From NCBI GenBank assembly GCA_937925645.1, contig CALAMB010000035.1, forward strand, positions 1 to 51,772: DNA of 51,772 bases, read 5' to 3'. The notes beneath the pieces are model-generated. The model made no database searches, was not told the DNA's origin, and worked only from the letters and a program-made list of their open reading frames with translations. Made by a program: the position numbers and the translations under genes. The stretch comes from an uncultured Acidobacteriota bacterium (GTDB taxonomy: Bacteria; Acidobacteriota; JAAYUB01). Shown here piece by piece: positions 8,282-17,439 of this stretch; within the stretch, counting starts at the first letter, position 1, and the number at the start of each line of letters is the position of its first letter.

Positions 8282-8308
8282 GGGGCTTGTGTCACAAGCC
8301 CCTTTTTT
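8282..8308 (+). terminator. Rho-independent terminator
   Basis: GGGGCTTG and CAAGCCCC form an 8-bp GC-rich stem with a 5-base loop, followed directly by six T. It lies 32 bases after the lipoprotein stop and only 7 bases before the ATG of the next gene, so the L,D-transpeptidase genes probably depend on readthrough or on a promoter inside the lipoprotein gene. Confidence 0.85.
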
Positions 8309-8315
8309 GATATTC

Positions 8316-9500
8316 ATGAGATCGATGATACGACTGCCCTGGCTTCGAATCTCGGCGTGGGCGCTCCCCATCGGAGCCGCCGCCTTCCTGTTTTTGTTCT
8401 TGCTGCCGCGACTCTCGGACGGCCGGCTCACCCTGCCCCCCGATGCGGACGGCCGCCTGCTCCGGGCCGTGATCCAGGCAGCGGAGACCGAGGACGCCTC
8501 GGAATACGCGCCGGCTCGACTGGCCGCATCGCGCTCGGCGCTCGACGAAGCGCTGGCCGAGGTCAACGTCCAGCGGGGCCGGAGCTGGTTCCGCCGGAAT
8601 CTGCATCCAGCGCAGGCGCGACTGTCCGCCGCCGCCATCGCCATCCTGGAATTGTATCGCGAGGTCGCGGATCGGCGCAGCGCCGACCGGGAGGCCGCCG
8701 CCGGCATCCTGCAGCTCATCGGATCGCAGTTGGACGCGCAGTCCGACGTCTCGCGCCACACCGCCACGGACAGCCGGATCCGCCGGAGCCTGGCGTTGAC
8801 GGAAATGCGCCGGCGCGAAGCGCTCGACTGCCTGTCCCGGGAACGTTACGCCGCCGCCGTCCGCGCCGCGCGGTCGGCCATGGACGCCCTGCTGGCCGCC
8901 CAGCAACAAAGCCGCAGCCTGCTCAGCCGGTTCGACGATCCGGCTAATCTCGACCGGTGGCGCCGCTGGATCGACGAGGCGGTGGCCCATAGCCGGCGGT
9001 CCGGTCTGGCCATCGTGGTCGTCAAGACGCTGCATCGGCTGGACGTCTACGAGCGCGGCCGCCTGGCCCGATCCATGGCCGTGGACCTGGGCGCCAACTC
9101 GATCAATCCGAAGCTGCACGAGGGCGACCGGGCCACGCCCGAGGGACGCTACCGGGTCACCCTGAAGAAAGGACCCGGACAAACCATTTATGGATTGGCC
9201 CTCCTCATCGATTATCCGAACACCGACGACCGACGCCGGTTTCAGGACAACCGCCGGCAGGGTCTGATACCGCCCCGGGCGGGGATCGGCGGGCTGATCG
9301 AGATCCACGGGCACGGCGGCCGCGGCTATGACTGGACCGACGGGTGCGTCGCCCCGACCGACGAGGACATGACCTGGTTGTTCCGGCGTTCCGCGCCGGG
9401 CACACCGGTGGTGATCGTCGGCAACGACGGCTCCGCAAATTCCATCCAGCAATATCTCAACGGAAAGGACATCCATGAAACACGCCCCGGGTCCCACTGA
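8316..9500 (+). CDS. L,D-transpeptidase (YkuD domain), membrane-anchored
   Basis: The protein (394 residues from this ATG) has an N-terminal membrane anchor (WALPIGAAAFLFLFLLP), then a helical Arg/Ala-rich stalk to about residue 220, then a YkuD catalytic domain. The domain shows the substrate-side pattern EGDRATPEGRYRV, then IEIHGHGG (His331, His333) and TDGCVA with nucleophile Cys344. YkuD enzymes cross-link meso-Dap residues or attach lipoproteins to peptidoglycan in the periplasm. No clear ribosome site precedes this ATG. An in-frame GTG at 8289 has a G-rich stretch before it but would lie inside the terminator hairpin, so the start is uncertain. The gene overlaps the next L,D-transpeptidase by 26 bases. 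Confidence 0.85.
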   Translation: MRSMIRLPWLRISAWALPIGAAAFLFLFLLPRLSDGRLTLPPDADGRLLRAVIQAAETEDASEYAPARLAASRSALDEALAEVNVQRGRSWFRRNLHPAQARLSAAAIAILELYREVADRRSADREAAAGILQLIGSQLDAQSDVSRHTATDSRIRRSLALTEMRRREALDCLSRERYAAAVRAARSAMDALLAAQQQSRSLLSRFDDPANLDRWRRWIDEAVAHSRRSGLAIVVVKTLHRLDVYERGRLARSMAVDLGANSINPKLHEGDRATPEGRYRVTLKKGPGQTIYGLALLIDYPNTDDRRRFQDNRRQGLIPPRAGIGGLIEIHGHGGRGYDWTDGCVAPTDEDMTWLFRRSAPGTPVVIVGNDGSANSIQQYLNGKDIHETRPGSH

Positions 9501-10200
9501 TTACAGAACGATCCAGCCGGCCGGCGGCGCGATGCCCCGACGCCCCGTGCTCGTCACGGCCGTCGTGATCTGGGACGCTCTGGTCCTGATCGCGCTGATC
9601 GGTTACGCGGTTTTTCTGGGCACCGGATACGACTACCGGGGGCTGACCGCCGCCGACGCACTGGAGCTTTCGGAACCGTTTCCGGAAGGAGACGATGACG
9701 CCGTGCTGGCCAAGATCGAGCGCGAAGGTGACAAGGTTTTCAAGAAACTGACCCCGCGCGGATCGCATGTCGTGATCGATCGGGTGCACAACCGGCTGTA
9801 CCTGTGGCGGGCCGACACGCTGCTGATCGAGGCGGCCATCTCCTGCGGCGCCGGCTCGCGCCTCACCGACGCGAAAACCGGCCGTGAGTGGACGTTCGAC
9901 ACGCCGGTGGGTCGGTTCCGGGTGGTGAACCGGCGCGAGTATCCAGTCTGGGTCGCGCCCGACTGGGAGTTCATCGAGGCCAACGAGCCCATCCCCCGAA
10001 GCCGGTCGGCGCGCGTCCAGGAGGGCATGCTCGGCGAGTACGCCCTGGACCTCAACATACCGGGCTACATGATCCACGGCACGCTTTACAGCCGCCTGCT
10101 GGGACGCAGTGTCAGCCACGGCTGCATCCGGGTGGGACGCGACGACCTGCGGGTGCTTTGGCGCAAGGTGCCCATCGGCAGCACCATATTCATCTTTTGA
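9475..10200 (+). CDS. L,D-transpeptidase (YkuD domain)
   Basis: This 241-residue protein has one membrane anchor near residues 24-47 and a compact YkuD domain beginning at SHVVIDRVHNRLYLW. The catalytic block is canonical: YMIHGT, then VSHGCIRVG with His215 and nucleophile Cys217. The ATG follows GGAAAGG and lies inside the end of the preceding L,D-transpeptidase gene, so the two are translationally coupled. The two proteins differ in stalk length and in the catalytic block, which suggests different acceptors, for example 3-3 cross-linking versus lipoprotein attachment. That division of labour is inference. Confidence 0.92.
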   Translation: MKHAPGPTDYRTIQPAGGAMPRRPVLVTAVVIWDALVLIALIGYAVFLGTGYDYRGLTAADALELSEPFPEGDDDAVLAKIEREGDKVFKKLTPRGSHVVIDRVHNRLYLWRADTLLIEAAISCGAGSRLTDAKTGREWTFDTPVGRFRVVNRREYPVWVAPDWEFIEANEPIPRSRSARVQEGMLGEYALDLNIPGYMIHGTLYSRLLGRSVSHGCIRVGRDDLRVLWRKVPIGSTIFIF

Positions 10201-10220
10201 CCGCCTCCGGCGAGGTCACC

Positions 10221-10946
10221 ATGCAGCGCATACACGAATCCACCGATCCCACCGCTTTCCGGGCATCACGCCCGGCTGCCGCAAGCGTTCTGGCGGTGGC
10301 CCTGGTGCTCATCGGCTCCGGCTGCGGCACTCCACCGCCGGAGCCCTGGCCCCAGCCCAGCCAGGCCCAGCAGGCCCAGTTGCTTCAGGAACGGACTCGA
10401 TTGGCGGCGGACAACCTGTTCTACTACGAACTGCGCCTGGGCGAACGAGCCATTCACCTGTGCCATTCGGGCGTCAGCCTGCGGAAATACCCGGTCCAGA
10501 CCATCGAGTTGGGACAACCCCGGTTCTGCTACGTCACCCGCGAGATCGACCGGCCGTGGATCCAGCGCACCTGGATGGACGGCGAGCTGTCACCTCCCTG
10601 GGAAATCCGTCGCATCCGGATTATCCCGGGCGACGAGAGCACCCGGCCCACTCCCGAAGCGGCGGGGATCATCCCACCCACCATGGAGGAGATCATCCCG
10701 GTGCCCGCCGATTTTCGCCTCCGCTTCAAGGACGGACTGGACGTCTGGTTCCACCTGGACGGATCCATTCCCTATGCGGTTCGCGAGTCCGCTTCCCCAT
10801 GGGAGCGGCAATGGGAGGATTTCGGCGAGTCCGTCGGGCTGGGTCCGGCGTCACGCGTTCGGTTGCGCGTGGTCATGGACGCCGCCACCGGCGCGGCCAT
10901 GTTTCGTTCGTTTCCCCAGGACCTGACACTGCTCGTCACGCTCTGA
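10221..10946 (+). CDS. Putative lipoprotein of unknown function
   Basis: This 241-residue protein is not recognised. It begins with a basic N-terminus, a hydrophobic stretch (ASVLAVALVLIGSGCG) and a cysteine that fits a relaxed lipobox, so it is probably a lipoprotein. The mature part is rich in Arg, Trp and Pro (RPWIQRTW, PWEIRRIRIIPGD) and looks globular. It starts 20 bases after the second L,D-transpeptidase with GAGGT before the ATG, so it belongs to that operon and probably to an envelope process. Its last 11 bases overlap, tail to tail, the YfhO gene on the other strand. Confidence 0.7.
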   Translation: MQRIHESTDPTAFRASRPAAASVLAVALVLIGSGCGTPPPEPWPQPSQAQQAQLLQERTRLAADNLFYYELRLGERAIHLCHSGVSLRKYPVQTIELGQPRFCYVTREIDRPWIQRTWMDGELSPPWEIRRIRIIPGDESTRPTPEAAGIIPPTMEEIIPVPADFRLRFKDGLDVWFHLDGSIPYAVRESASPWERQWEDFGESVGLGPASRVRLRVVMDAATGAAMFRSFPQDLTLLVTL

Positions 10947-13329
10947 GACCGTGTCGAACAGGCATCCCCCTGCGCCGTCCGATTATCAACAGACCCACGG
11001 TGATTATCAGACCCAAGCCGGCCGCGACCAGCACGGTGTTCCAGAACGGCGGCACGTATTGGAACTCCACCCGATGCCGACCCGCGTCCACGGCCACGCC
11101 GAGGAACAGACCATCCACGCGGCACACCGTGCCGTCACGGTCGTCCACCCGGACGCGCCACCCGGTGAAAAACGCGTCGCGGAACACGACGATGCCTGAA
11201 GCCGGCGCCGCCACATCCATGACCACGCGGTTCGGTCCGTCATGGCGGACGTGGAGCCGCGCCGGCGGCGTTACGGCCGGTTCATTTGAACTCACGTCGA
11301 CCGGAGCGGCCGGATTGCCGCTGGGCCAGGCGCGAACCGCGTCCGCCGACGGCAGTGGCCCCGTCGTTCCGTCGTCGACGAACACCGTGTCCCGCGGCAA
11401 GGCAACCAGCGCCGCCAACAGACGCTCCATGTCACCCGATGGCAGCATCCGCCAGCGGCCGACGAAGCCGCACCTCCCGAAGGCGTCCGGCACGTCGTAC
11501 ACCCGGAGCAGGTGCCGGTCGTCCAGCGGGATCATGTCCGCGCCGGTCAAACCGGACACACGATAATCGCGCAGCGACAGGAGGTGCCGGACGCCCGCCC
11601 GCTGGAGCAGGCGCACCCGGTCCGCCGGCGGCCGGGCCAGAAAGCCCCGCTGAAAGTCGGCCATCCGCCGGGGATGAGTCCGGTCCAGCATCAGGTCGAA
11701 AGCGTAGTGGACTCCCTGGGTGACGCCGAAATACGGGTACCCGCCGTTCTTGAAGAACAGCATGAACCACGAAGCATTCTGACCCGGGCGTTGGATGTCC
11801 GCCGGATGGGGTTCCACGCCCACCCGACCGTCTGTCCGATCATCAACCCGGCCGGCGAGCCGTTCGAACACCGCGGCGGGCTCCGTGAGTATCCGGGCCG
11901 GCGCCACCGGCACCGCGCCCATGCCGGCCCACCCCAGTTCCAGCAGGATGGCGGCTCCCGCCGCTTGCGCCCACTGCCGCCCATGACTCGCGCCCGCGAA
12001 ACCCGTCCGAGCCAGACAGGCGACGAAGATTGCCAGCACCGCCAGCGGTATTAATCCGCGCAGGCTGACTCCGGGAATGAGAAGTCCGGCGGCGACAAGC
12101 GCCGCGACGGGCGCCAGCATCCACGCCAGGTCCGACAACCTGCCCGCCGAACGCCCTCCGGCACGGCGGATCCGATCCAGTCCCCGCGCCGCCACAATCA
12201 ACAGTAGGCCGGCCGCGAATAATACGAATTTCTGCGGATAGCGTCCCCAGGCCAACACGGGCAGGTGCGCATGCATAGCGCTGAGTGTCGGCAGATAGCC
12301 GCCGGCGGCGGCGATCAGGAACACCGCCGCCCCCGCCAGCATTCCGACCGTGGATTTCCGCCGCCCCCGCGCCACCGCCGCCCCGAGTAGCGGCAGCGTC
12401 CCGAAGCCGATGAAAATCGAGACCAGGTAGGGATTGCCGACAACGCCCAGCTCACGCCCACGGTAGGCCCCCGTGCCGTCGAAGCGGAATCCCAACGCCT
12501 CCGGCAGCCACAGTTCAACCGCCAGCAAGGGATGCTGGGCGTAGACGCGGGGGTCGGACGAACCGGCGCCGCCGCGGTCGGAATGGGCCAGCAGCCGGGC
12601 GCCCTCGAGCAGCGCGGGTCCGGACATCAGGACAGCCAATCCGACGGCACCCGCCAGGCAACGCCAACCGGTTCCGAATCCCCGGCTCCTCCGCCGGGTC
12701 AAGGCCCAGACGGCCAGCCGGCCGAGCGTGAGCGCGACGAGGCCCCCCACCATCAGCGGTTCGGCAACTGTGGCCACCAGCGCCCAGGCAACGGCCAGCC
12801 AGGCGGTATCCGCCCGCGAGCCCCGGCGGAGGACCGCTTCCAGCCGCGCCATCGCCCACGGCGCCAGAAACACGTAAGGCACCAGGTTGAGCACGCAGTG
12901 CAGCGACAGCACCGCCCCGCTGGCGGCATACCAGAGGGCGGCCCAGGCGGCGCCCGTCGGGGTGACGCGAACGCGGCGGCACAACCCGTAAAACGCCCAA
13001 GCGCCGAGCAACAGATGGCCCACGAAAAACAGATGGAAGGCCAGGTCCGGCGGCACGATGAACCGGATCCACGCCGGCGGGTACATCAGGAGATAGTTGG
13101 CGTTGCCCAGGACGGGCACGCCGAAATGAACCATGGGATTCCACAGCGGCCAGTGCCCGGCCCTCACCCACTCCGCCGTCACCTGCCATAAGGGGTAATG
13201 AAAATTCAGGACGTCCCGGTAAAAGAAGGCCTGTCCGCCGAAGAGAACAGCGGCGAATCGGACGGTCAGCAGCCCGGCGGCCGCGCCTGTCAGAATGCAA
13301 ACAGTCCGTCGATCCGTGTTCACACTCAC
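10936..13329 (-). CDS. YfhO-family multispanning membrane protein (GT-C like)
   Basis: This 797-residue protein has about a dozen hydrophobic segments and the hallmarks of the YfhO family: LFGGQAFFYRDVLNFHYPLW with the acidic first-loop residue, then PLWNPMVHFGVPVLGN, and LHCVLNLVPYVFLAPW. The C-terminal third is soluble, ending with a beta domain (VVFRDAFFTGWRVRVD) and a last helix. YfhO proteins resemble GT-C glycosyltransferases using lipid-linked sugars; in Gram-positives they act on lipoteichoic acids. The start is a GTG. A second, related YfhO gene sits at 20092-22440. Both are on the minus strand, end-to-end with plus-strand operons. The acceptor is unknown. Confidence 0.85.
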   Translation of the reverse strand: MSVNTDRRTVCILTGAAAGLLTVRFAAVLFGGQAFFYRDVLNFHYPLWQVTAEWVRAGHWPLWNPMVHFGVPVLGNANYLLMYPPAWIRFIVPPDLAFHLFFVGHLLLGAWAFYGLCRRVRVTPTGAAWAALWYAASGAVLSLHCVLNLVPYVFLAPWAMARLEAVLRRGSRADTAWLAVAWALVATVAEPLMVGGLVALTLGRLAVWALTRRRSRGFGTGWRCLAGAVGLAVLMSGPALLEGARLLAHSDRGGAGSSDPRVYAQHPLLAVELWLPEALGFRFDGTGAYRGRELGVVGNPYLVSIFIGFGTLPLLGAAVARGRRKSTVGMLAGAAVFLIAAAGGYLPTLSAMHAHLPVLAWGRYPQKFVLFAAGLLLIVAARGLDRIRRAGGRSAGRLSDLAWMLAPVAALVAAGLLIPGVSLRGLIPLAVLAIFVACLARTGFAGASHGRQWAQAAGAAILLELGWAGMGAVPVAPARILTEPAAVFERLAGRVDDRTDGRVGVEPHPADIQRPGQNASWFMLFFKNGGYPYFGVTQGVHYAFDLMLDRTHPRRMADFQRGFLARPPADRVRLLQRAGVRHLLSLRDYRVSGLTGADMIPLDDRHLLRVYDVPDAFGRCGFVGRWRMLPSGDMERLLAALVALPRDTVFVDDGTTGPLPSADAVRAWPSGNPAAPVDVSSNEPAVTPPARLHVRHDGPNRVVMDVAAPASGIVVFRDAFFTGWRVRVDDRDGTVCRVDGLFLGVAVDAGRHRVEFQYVPPFWNTVLVAAGLGLIITVGLLIIGRRRGMPVRHGLRA

Positions 13330-13354
13330 CCGGCAAGCACTGTACGTTCAATCG

Positions 13355-13384
13355 ATCTTAACCATTGGCGCCATCAGGTGTCAA
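13355..13384 (-). promoter_or_regulatory. Candidate promoter for the first YfhO gene
   Basis: On the minus strand a perfect TTGACA (13379-13384), an 18-base spacer and TAAGAT (13355-13360) precede the GTG start by about 25 bases. The hexamers are seen; activity is inferred. Confidence 0.45.
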
Positions 13385-13496
13385 CATCGAGAGTGGTCGG
13401 CCAATGAGTCAAGGCCATGCGCATAATGACCTACACCGCCGGCAGAATCATGTTAGGATAGTAACATTACATCAGGCCGACGCTATCATCCACCAT

Positions 13497-15422
13497 ATGG
13501 AAACGAGCATTTCCGTTTCACCCGATCGATCCCGTAACACTCACTCGCCCCGACAAAAGGTTTTTCTGACACTGGCTATCCTCGCGGTTGTGACAGTCGG
13601 GGTGCTCGTTCGTCTGCCGCCACCATTGTCACCGAGTTTTCTTCTCGAATCCGATTCCGCCTTTCACGGCCGCATGATCGCTGCGGTAATGGAAACAGGA
13701 TCGCTGCCTGACGCCGATCCAAAGTACGCCGCGGATCCGTTGCGTGACAACCGCCAGATGTACCCCTCGGTTCTTCACCACCTATCGGCCGAAATCGTTC
13801 GGGTCATACAGCTTGCTTCTCCCGCAAATTTTTTCGACTGCTTAATGATCATCGGAGTGATATTCGGTGCGCTCACGGTCCTGCCAATGTGCGCGATCGT
13901 GTGGACACTTACCCGACGGACTGCGGAGACTGTTTTGGCGGGAGCATTATTTGCCGTCGCAACACCGGTGGTGCTGCGCTCAGCTTTCCATGTGGTCCGC
14001 CACGAGACCCTGTCGGTGTTTTTTCTACTGACGATCATGGCAATCATGATCCGTTGGCGCACCGGAACGCCTCTTGTCAACTGGCAGTATTGGATCCTGC
14101 TGGTCACCGCTGGTTTTTTCGGAATGCTGGGGGCCGGCACCTGGCGGTTGTTCCCGCCGCTCGTCGCAATGCTGATGCTGAGCGCGGCCGCTGCAGATTT
14201 CATGTCTCCGCGGGCGCATGCATCGGTCCTCCCGCCGACACTGGCTGTATCAGTCGGCTGCCTGGCGGCATGGCCGCTGTTCGATTATTACCGTCTCGCC
14301 GAAATGGGTGAAGCGCTCCTGCTGGTGCCTCCCATTGCCGCCACAGGAGTGTACGCGCTCCTCAGGCGGGAACACTCGCAACGATGGGTGGAAAAACAGC
14401 GGCCAAGTGTCCGAATAATGCTGTTGGTTGTTGTTCCAACGGTTGCCGTGTTAGTCGCCGGTTTCGGATCGGCGACAGGCCGCGCATGGCTGGGCCCCGC
14501 CCTCGGCTTGAATTGGAGCGCCCCGGCGGGCTCGCTGGCAGCAGTATTGGTCAGTGAAATGCTGCCTGTGGATTTCAGGACGTTCATGACGTGGGATTAT
14601 CTGAGCTATTTGCCTGCCCTATACCTCGGCTGGCTTGTTTTTTTGGCTTTCCGTCCGGACAGGCGCGATCGAGACGCCTTCCTGGGTCTGGCGGCCGCCT
14701 GCTTCCTTTTCTTGACCTTGCTATTCAACCGCATGGTATTCCTCGGGCTGCCGCTCGTTCTGGCACACCTGCTAGTCGGTATCAGCCGGCTGGATGCCTT
14801 GCGGCAGCCACAAGTGCCGAACATGCTTCAAAACAAGACTCTTCGTCTCATCATGCTCGGCGCCATGCTGCCGTTGCTTGCAGGATACGCGATTCATAGC
14901 CGAAACAGCCTGACTCTGCTTGCCCAACCAGCGCCCGACCGATCGGCGGCATACCACTGGTTAACCGCGCACGCGCAGGCGCAGGATCGCGTGGCGGCTG
15001 GCTGGTCGCACGGTTTTGAGCTTCAGTGGTACACACCGGCGAAGACGATCATGGACGGGTACCTGGAAGACATGGAAAACCGGCGACGAATCCGATCATT
15101 CACCGACGCCCTGTTCGCCACGGACCAGGGAGCGAGTCTGACATCGTTTTGCGCTCAGCACCACATCCGATACCTGCTGCTGGATAACAGCCATCTTTTG
15201 CCTCTTTCCCGCAGAATGAACCTTCCCTGGCGTGAGTGGTTCCGTACGGAGGCCTTCGCCGGTGCCAGTCGGGTTGAGGTCCTGCCGGCGGGCAGAAGCG
15301 TCACCTGGTTGAAACTGATGATCGCGCCGGACCGATCCTCATCCTTTCTCCCGGTTTTCGCCCGGGGCAATCTGGTTATCTTTAAAGTAACAGACCGGCA
15401 GCCCGGCACATCCGCCCGGTGA
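13497..15422 (+). CDS. STT3-like GT-C membrane protein
   Basis: From this ATG the protein has 641 residues: about 12 hydrophobic segments, then a C-terminal soluble domain. The first loop has ESDSAFHGRMI (51-61), comparable with the acidic first-loop motif of oligosaccharyltransferase STT3/PglB/AglB. The soluble domain begins AYHWLTAHAQAQDRV and continues GWSHGFELQW (Trp503-Gly506) and MDGYLED, arranged like the STT3 WWDYG block and the DG that follows it, but with WSHG replacing WWDYG. It may transfer a lipid-linked glycan to protein, or may be a divergent relative. The ATG was preferred over upstream in-frame starts because the longer N-terminus lacks family features. Base composition is somewhat AT-richer than its neighbours. 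Confidence 0.65.
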   Translation: METSISVSPDRSRNTHSPRQKVFLTLAILAVVTVGVLVRLPPPLSPSFLLESDSAFHGRMIAAVMETGSLPDADPKYAADPLRDNRQMYPSVLHHLSAEIVRVIQLASPANFFDCLMIIGVIFGALTVLPMCAIVWTLTRRTAETVLAGALFAVATPVVLRSAFHVVRHETLSVFFLLTIMAIMIRWRTGTPLVNWQYWILLVTAGFFGMLGAGTWRLFPPLVAMLMLSAAAADFMSPRAHASVLPPTLAVSVGCLAAWPLFDYYRLAEMGEALLLVPPIAATGVYALLRREHSQRWVEKQRPSVRIMLLVVVPTVAVLVAGFGSATGRAWLGPALGLNWSAPAGSLAAVLVSEMLPVDFRTFMTWDYLSYLPALYLGWLVFLAFRPDRRDRDAFLGLAAACFLFLTLLFNRMVFLGLPLVLAHLLVGISRLDALRQPQVPNMLQNKTLRLIMLGAMLPLLAGYAIHSRNSLTLLAQPAPDRSAAYHWLTAHAQAQDRVAAGWSHGFELQWYTPAKTIMDGYLEDMENRRRIRSFTDALFATDQGASLTSFCAQHHIRYLLLDNSHLLPLSRRMNLPWREWFRTEAFAGASRVEVLPAGRSVTWLKLMIAPDRSSSFLPVFARGNLVIFKVTDRQPGTSAR

Positions 15423-15463
15423 GGTGCATCAGCCCGCTCAATGCCGGCCTGAGGTTTTCCTCT

Positions 15464-15492
15464 TTGACAACGCTTACCACCCGGTTTTACCA
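15464..15492 (+). promoter_or_regulatory. Candidate promoter for the GT39-like operon
   Basis: TTGACA (15464-15469), a 17-base spacer and a weak -10, TTACCA (15487-15492). Transcription would start near 15499. This favours the second ATG at 15519 as the start of the next gene. Confidence 0.35.
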
Positions 15493-15518
15493 TGACCGAG
15501 ACTTGCGGTGAGACCAAG

Positions 15519-17438
15519 ATGATCTTCATTGAAGGACTGCTGAGTATTGCCGGTGCCGTGCTGATCGTCGCTGGACTGGTCACGGCGGGCCGGTTCGCGC
15601 TGTTGCGAGTGGTGCCCGATTCGGCCCGCCCCGGGTTGCCCGACCGAATGCTCGCGGTGGGGCTGGGCATCGCCGTGTGCTCCACCGGCATCCTGGGATT
15701 GGGGATGGCGGGCTTGCTGCATCGCGCCGTACTGGCCGTCCTGATCGGGGCGGTGGGCGCTCTGGGTGTCAGGGAATGTATCCGTTGGAGTCGCGGCCGC
15801 GCGGCCGATTCCAATCCCGGGCGGCTGGGGTGGGTGTCTGTGACGGCTCTGGCGGTGGTCACCTTGCCGGCGTTGCCCTTCCTGCTGCTCCCCCCCCTGG
15901 CCCGCGACGCGCTGGTCTACCACCTGGAGGTGCCTCGCCAGTACCTGCTGCACCACGGGCTCATCGAGCTGCCGCGCAACGTCTACGCGTACTTTCCCAA
16001 GGGAATCGAGATGCTCTTCACGGCGGTGCTGGGGTTATTTCCGCCCTGGACGACCCAGCTCGTGCATTTCAGCTTTCTCGCGCTGACGGTGCTGGCGGTG
16101 TTGGAGTACGCCGCCGCCGTTGGCCGGCGGGCCCCGCGCTGGCTCTGGCTGCCGGCGGTTCTGGCGTTCGCGTCCGTGCCCACCCTGTGGCTCGACGCCA
16201 CGTATGCGTACATCGACGCCGGGTTGATGTTCTTCGCAACCCTGGTGGCGCTGGGGTTGGACTGGCACCACCGGCGGGGAGACCCCACCCTGTTGGGCGC
16301 GTCGCTCCTGCTGGCGGGATTTGTGGTGGCCATCAAATACACGGCCTTCTATTACGTGTTGGCGATTCTGGGCGTTTATCTTGTGTTCAGTCTTGTTCGA
16401 CGGACGACGGCGGCTTACTCCTGGCGGCATCCCGTCCTGTTGTCCGCCGGACTGTTGCTGTTTGCGGGCCCCTATTTCGTCTGGAACGCCTGGCACACCG
16501 GCAATCCGGTTTTCCCGTTTTTCGGCGGTCTGTTTCCCACTGCGAATCCGTTCTGGACGTCCCCGCAAGCGGATGCCTTCTGGGGCTTTCTGGCCAGCTA
16601 TGGGCGACCGTTCGGCTTCCCGTTGGCCCCCGTGCTGAATTATCTGGTAGCGGCGTTCAATCCGGTGCTTCACCTCCGCGAGTATTTCGACGGAGTGTTG
16701 GGCCCGTTTCTGCTGACCGGCCTGCTCGCTTTTTTGCCGGCCCGCAACCGCAATTGCTCCGATGGACTGGCGGGGGCGCTCATCGTGGCATTCGCCCTGG
16801 TCTGGGGAGTCCTGCTCCGCCAGGCCCGCTTCCTGCTGCCGGCGCTGCCGCTGCTGCTGCTCCTGCTGATCCAGGCGGTGGAGGGGTGGTGGGGAGATCG
16901 GCCCTGGCGGCGCGCGGTCTGGGTCGCAATCTGTCTGGGAGTCATCGCGTTCAACCTGGCGGTCCTCCTGCCCGAACTGGCCCGGCAGCCCGCGACGGAG
17001 CTCATGTCCGGCCGGACGACCCGCGAAGAGATCCTCAATACCCGCCTGCCGGTGTACGCCTGCCAACAGTACATCAACCGCGAGCTCCCCGCCGACGCCC
17101 GCGTCTGGACGCTGCAGACCGGCAACGAGCTGTTCTATCTGGAACGCCGTTACCTGGGCGACTACGTCGTGGAAGATTACACCTTTCACCGCTGGCTGGC
17201 CGAAGCGCGCGAGCCCGCGGCGATCACCCGCCGGTTCGCCGACTGGGGCATCACCCACCTGTTGATCCGGACCGACGCGGTCTTCGCGCCGGAGCTGTAC
17301 GCCGACCTACCGGCCAAATACCCGCTGATGCGCGCGTTTTTCACTTCTCAGGTCCGCCTGTGTTTTGAGTCCAACGGTTTCGCGGTGCTGGAGTTGCGGC
17401 CGTTGCGCCCGATTGACAATCCGGCTTCGGGTCCGTGA
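15519..17438 (+). CDS. GT39/ArnT-like membrane glycosyltransferase
   Basis: This multispanning protein (639 residues from the second ATG) has the GT-C layout with an acidic first loop, ARDALVYHLEVPRQYL, and the partner motif NVYAYFPKGIEML. Many hydrophobic segments follow, then a C-terminal soluble part (VWTLQTGNELFYLERRYLGD). Such enzymes use a polyprenyl-phosphate sugar to modify lipids, proteins or polysaccharides on the periplasmic face. Two ATGs are possible: 15492, and 15519 with GGTGAG six bases before it. The latter also fits the candidate promoter. The next gene begins one base after the stop, so they are co-transcribed. Donor and acceptor sugars are unknown. Confidence 0.8.
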   Translation: MIFIEGLLSIAGAVLIVAGLVTAGRFALLRVVPDSARPGLPDRMLAVGLGIAVCSTGILGLGMAGLLHRAVLAVLIGAVGALGVRECIRWSRGRAADSNPGRLGWVSVTALAVVTLPALPFLLLPPLARDALVYHLEVPRQYLLHHGLIELPRNVYAYFPKGIEMLFTAVLGLFPPWTTQLVHFSFLALTVLAVLEYAAAVGRRAPRWLWLPAVLAFASVPTLWLDATYAYIDAGLMFFATLVALGLDWHHRRGDPTLLGASLLLAGFVVAIKYTAFYYVLAILGVYLVFSLVRRTTAAYSWRHPVLLSAGLLLFAGPYFVWNAWHTGNPVFPFFGGLFPTANPFWTSPQADAFWGFLASYGRPFGFPLAPVLNYLVAAFNPVLHLREYFDGVLGPFLLTGLLAFLPARNRNCSDGLAGALIVAFALVWGVLLRQARFLLPALPLLLLLLIQAVEGWWGDRPWRRAVWVAICLGVIAFNLAVLLPELARQPATELMSGRTTREEILNTRLPVYACQQYINRELPADARVWTLQTGNELFYLERRYLGDYVVEDYTFHRWLAEAREPAAITRRFADWGITHLLIRTDAVFAPELYADLPAKYPLMRAFFTSQVRLCFESNGFAVLELRPLRPIDNPASGP

Positions 17439-17439
17439 C

